DNA of 57,370 bases from a virus. The translations under genes and the position numbers were made by a program. The notes under the pieces were generated by a model. The model was not told the origin of the DNA, made no database searches, and saw only the letters and a list, made by a program, of their open reading frames with translations. The stretch is taken from positions 1-57,370 of IMG/VR virus record IMGVR_UViG_3300042468_000162; one strand, written 5' to 3'. The stretch's first letter is position 1, and each line of letters begins with the position of its first letter. Below, one piece after another: positions 56,713 through 57,370 of the stretch.

Positions 56713-56994
56713 ATGAGTGGTGATCACAACATGTATCAAAAAACTAAGTCATACCTTGATGATTTTGAGTGTCCAAGGTGTGGTCATTGCTGCCAAGCTG
56801 AGGCGAATAAAGAAATGAAACCAAAATTTATGCAATTACTTGAGCGGTGCATTGTTAACGGCGTGATACTTGGTCACAACCAAGCATACAAGTACAACCC
56901 TATACCTGAGCGTTACGAAATAAATCAAGCCATCTGCAATGAAGTAATGAATGAAATCCATGAGTGGTTTGATTTTGATGAGGGTAAAGCATGA
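56713..56994 (+). CDS. Small Cys-containing hypothetical protein
   Basis: 93 residues if started at the ATG at 56713; an ATG at 56731 (MYQKTKSYL) is possible. It has the metal-like cluster ECPRCGHCCQAE, then helices and an acidic end (MNEIHEWFDFDEGKA). ATGA overlap with the next MSREAM gene. Function unknown. Confidence 0.65.
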   Translation: MSGDHNMYQKTKSYLDDFECPRCGHCCQAEANKEMKPKFMQLLERCIVNGVILGHNQAYKYNPIPERYEINQAICNEVMNEIHEWFDFDEGKA

Positions 56995-57287
56995 GCAGAG
57001 AAGCTATGAAGCAGGCGCTTGAGGCGCTGGAGAGTGATCCAACAAGTCTTGCTTGGCTTATTAACAAAAAGCAAGCCATCACTGCCCTTCGCCAAGCACT
57101 TGTTGATGCTGACGACACATCGCAAGAACGTGTCGATGAAACGGTGAAATGTAAACATGAATGGGTTGGTCTGACGGATGAGGAAATAAACAGCGTTCGT
57201 CATAACCGAGATTGGACTGCGGATTGGACTGATACGACTTTTGCAAGAGCCATTGAAGCCAAGCTGCGGGAGAAGAATCATGGATAG
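56991..57287 (+). CDS. MSREAM-family accessory protein, paralogue 3
   Basis: 98 residues with the family boxes MSREAMKQALEALESD, ALRQAL and WVGLTDEEINSV plus FARAIEAKLREKNHG. Its last 44 bases are the start of the window as well (1-44). On the circular genome it is followed by paralogue 1 at 57280/37, overlapping by eight bases. Function unknown. Confidence 0.8.
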   Translation: MSREAMKQALEALESDPTSLAWLINKKQAITALRQALVDADDTSQERVDETVKCKHEWVGLTDEEINSVRHNRDWTADWTDTTFARAIEAKLREKNHG

Positions 57288-57370
57288 AGAAGCTATGCAG
57301 ATGGCGCTAGAGGCTTTGGTGGAAATCAACAAGTTGAGTATTGGTGAAAACGCCATCTGCCTGCCAGCGG
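57244..57370. repeat. Terminal direct repeat, right copy
   Basis: Exact copy of 1-127; see the left copy. The partial gene at 57280-57370 is the beginning of the gene annotated at 37-327. Confidence 0.93.

Overview
The window is almost certainly one complete circular phage genome cut open at an arbitrary point. Bases 1-127 are repeated exactly at 57244-57370, and the genes run through that junction, so the unique length is 57,243 bp. It looks like a podovirus. There are T7-like replication proteins (family A DNA polymerase, T7 endonuclease I-like resolvase, separate primase and helicase), tail tubular proteins A and B, a large portal, HK97-type capsid genes, very large internal virion proteins, and no tape measure or sheath. 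The polymerase carries a DnaJ-type CxxCxGxG zinc module between its exonuclease and polymerase domains. I associate that layout with the HMO-2011 lineage of aquatic podoviruses. Several accessory genes (NinX/DUF2591, MSREAM-type cassettes, S74 tail fibre with LGIGT repeats) resemble those of phages of freshwater Burkholderiales-type hosts. That host suggestion is inference only.

Layout. Two transcription blocks diverge from a 1.3 kb gene-free control region (41654-42965) and converge at 11663-11685, where the last two genes overlap tail to tail. The rightward block runs 42966 -> 57370/1 -> 11685. It starts with small early/accessory genes (42966-50207), followed by a GT60-like glycosyltransferase and ThyX (50216-51863) and a composition-shifted island (52061-52890). 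Next come a winged-helix protein, integrase, primase and helicase (52887-56102), a cassette island of recombining small genes (56099-949), and then polymerase, SSB-like protein, RecB-like nuclease and resolvase (1230-5507). The block ends with nucleotide metabolism: DUF3310, nrdA in two pieces around an HNH gene, and nrdB.

The leftward block (41653 -> 11663) is the virion and lysis module. It contains small basic proteins, terminase, portal, scaffold, major capsid, decoration proteins, tail tubes, tail fibre, a four-gene lysis cassette (membrane peptide, two holins, GH24 lysozyme) and three large internal or ejection proteins. Consensus sigma70-like promoters can be read inside this block ahead of the scaffold and capsid genes.

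The most unusual features are these: (1) nrdA is split around a homing endonuclease and carries intein-like sequence that lacks recognisable splice blocks; (2) a 94-nt near-perfect hairpin forms the leader of the first rightward gene; (3) a family of repeated leader modules and TGTCGAA-N2-TTCGACA palindromes is confined to 42.7-45.7 kb; (4) a second HNH gene appears to have captured the start of its neighbour; (5) a virion protein moves from a Thr-rich region into perfect 22-residue and then 11-residue helical repeats; (6) the tail fibre is a composition mosaic.
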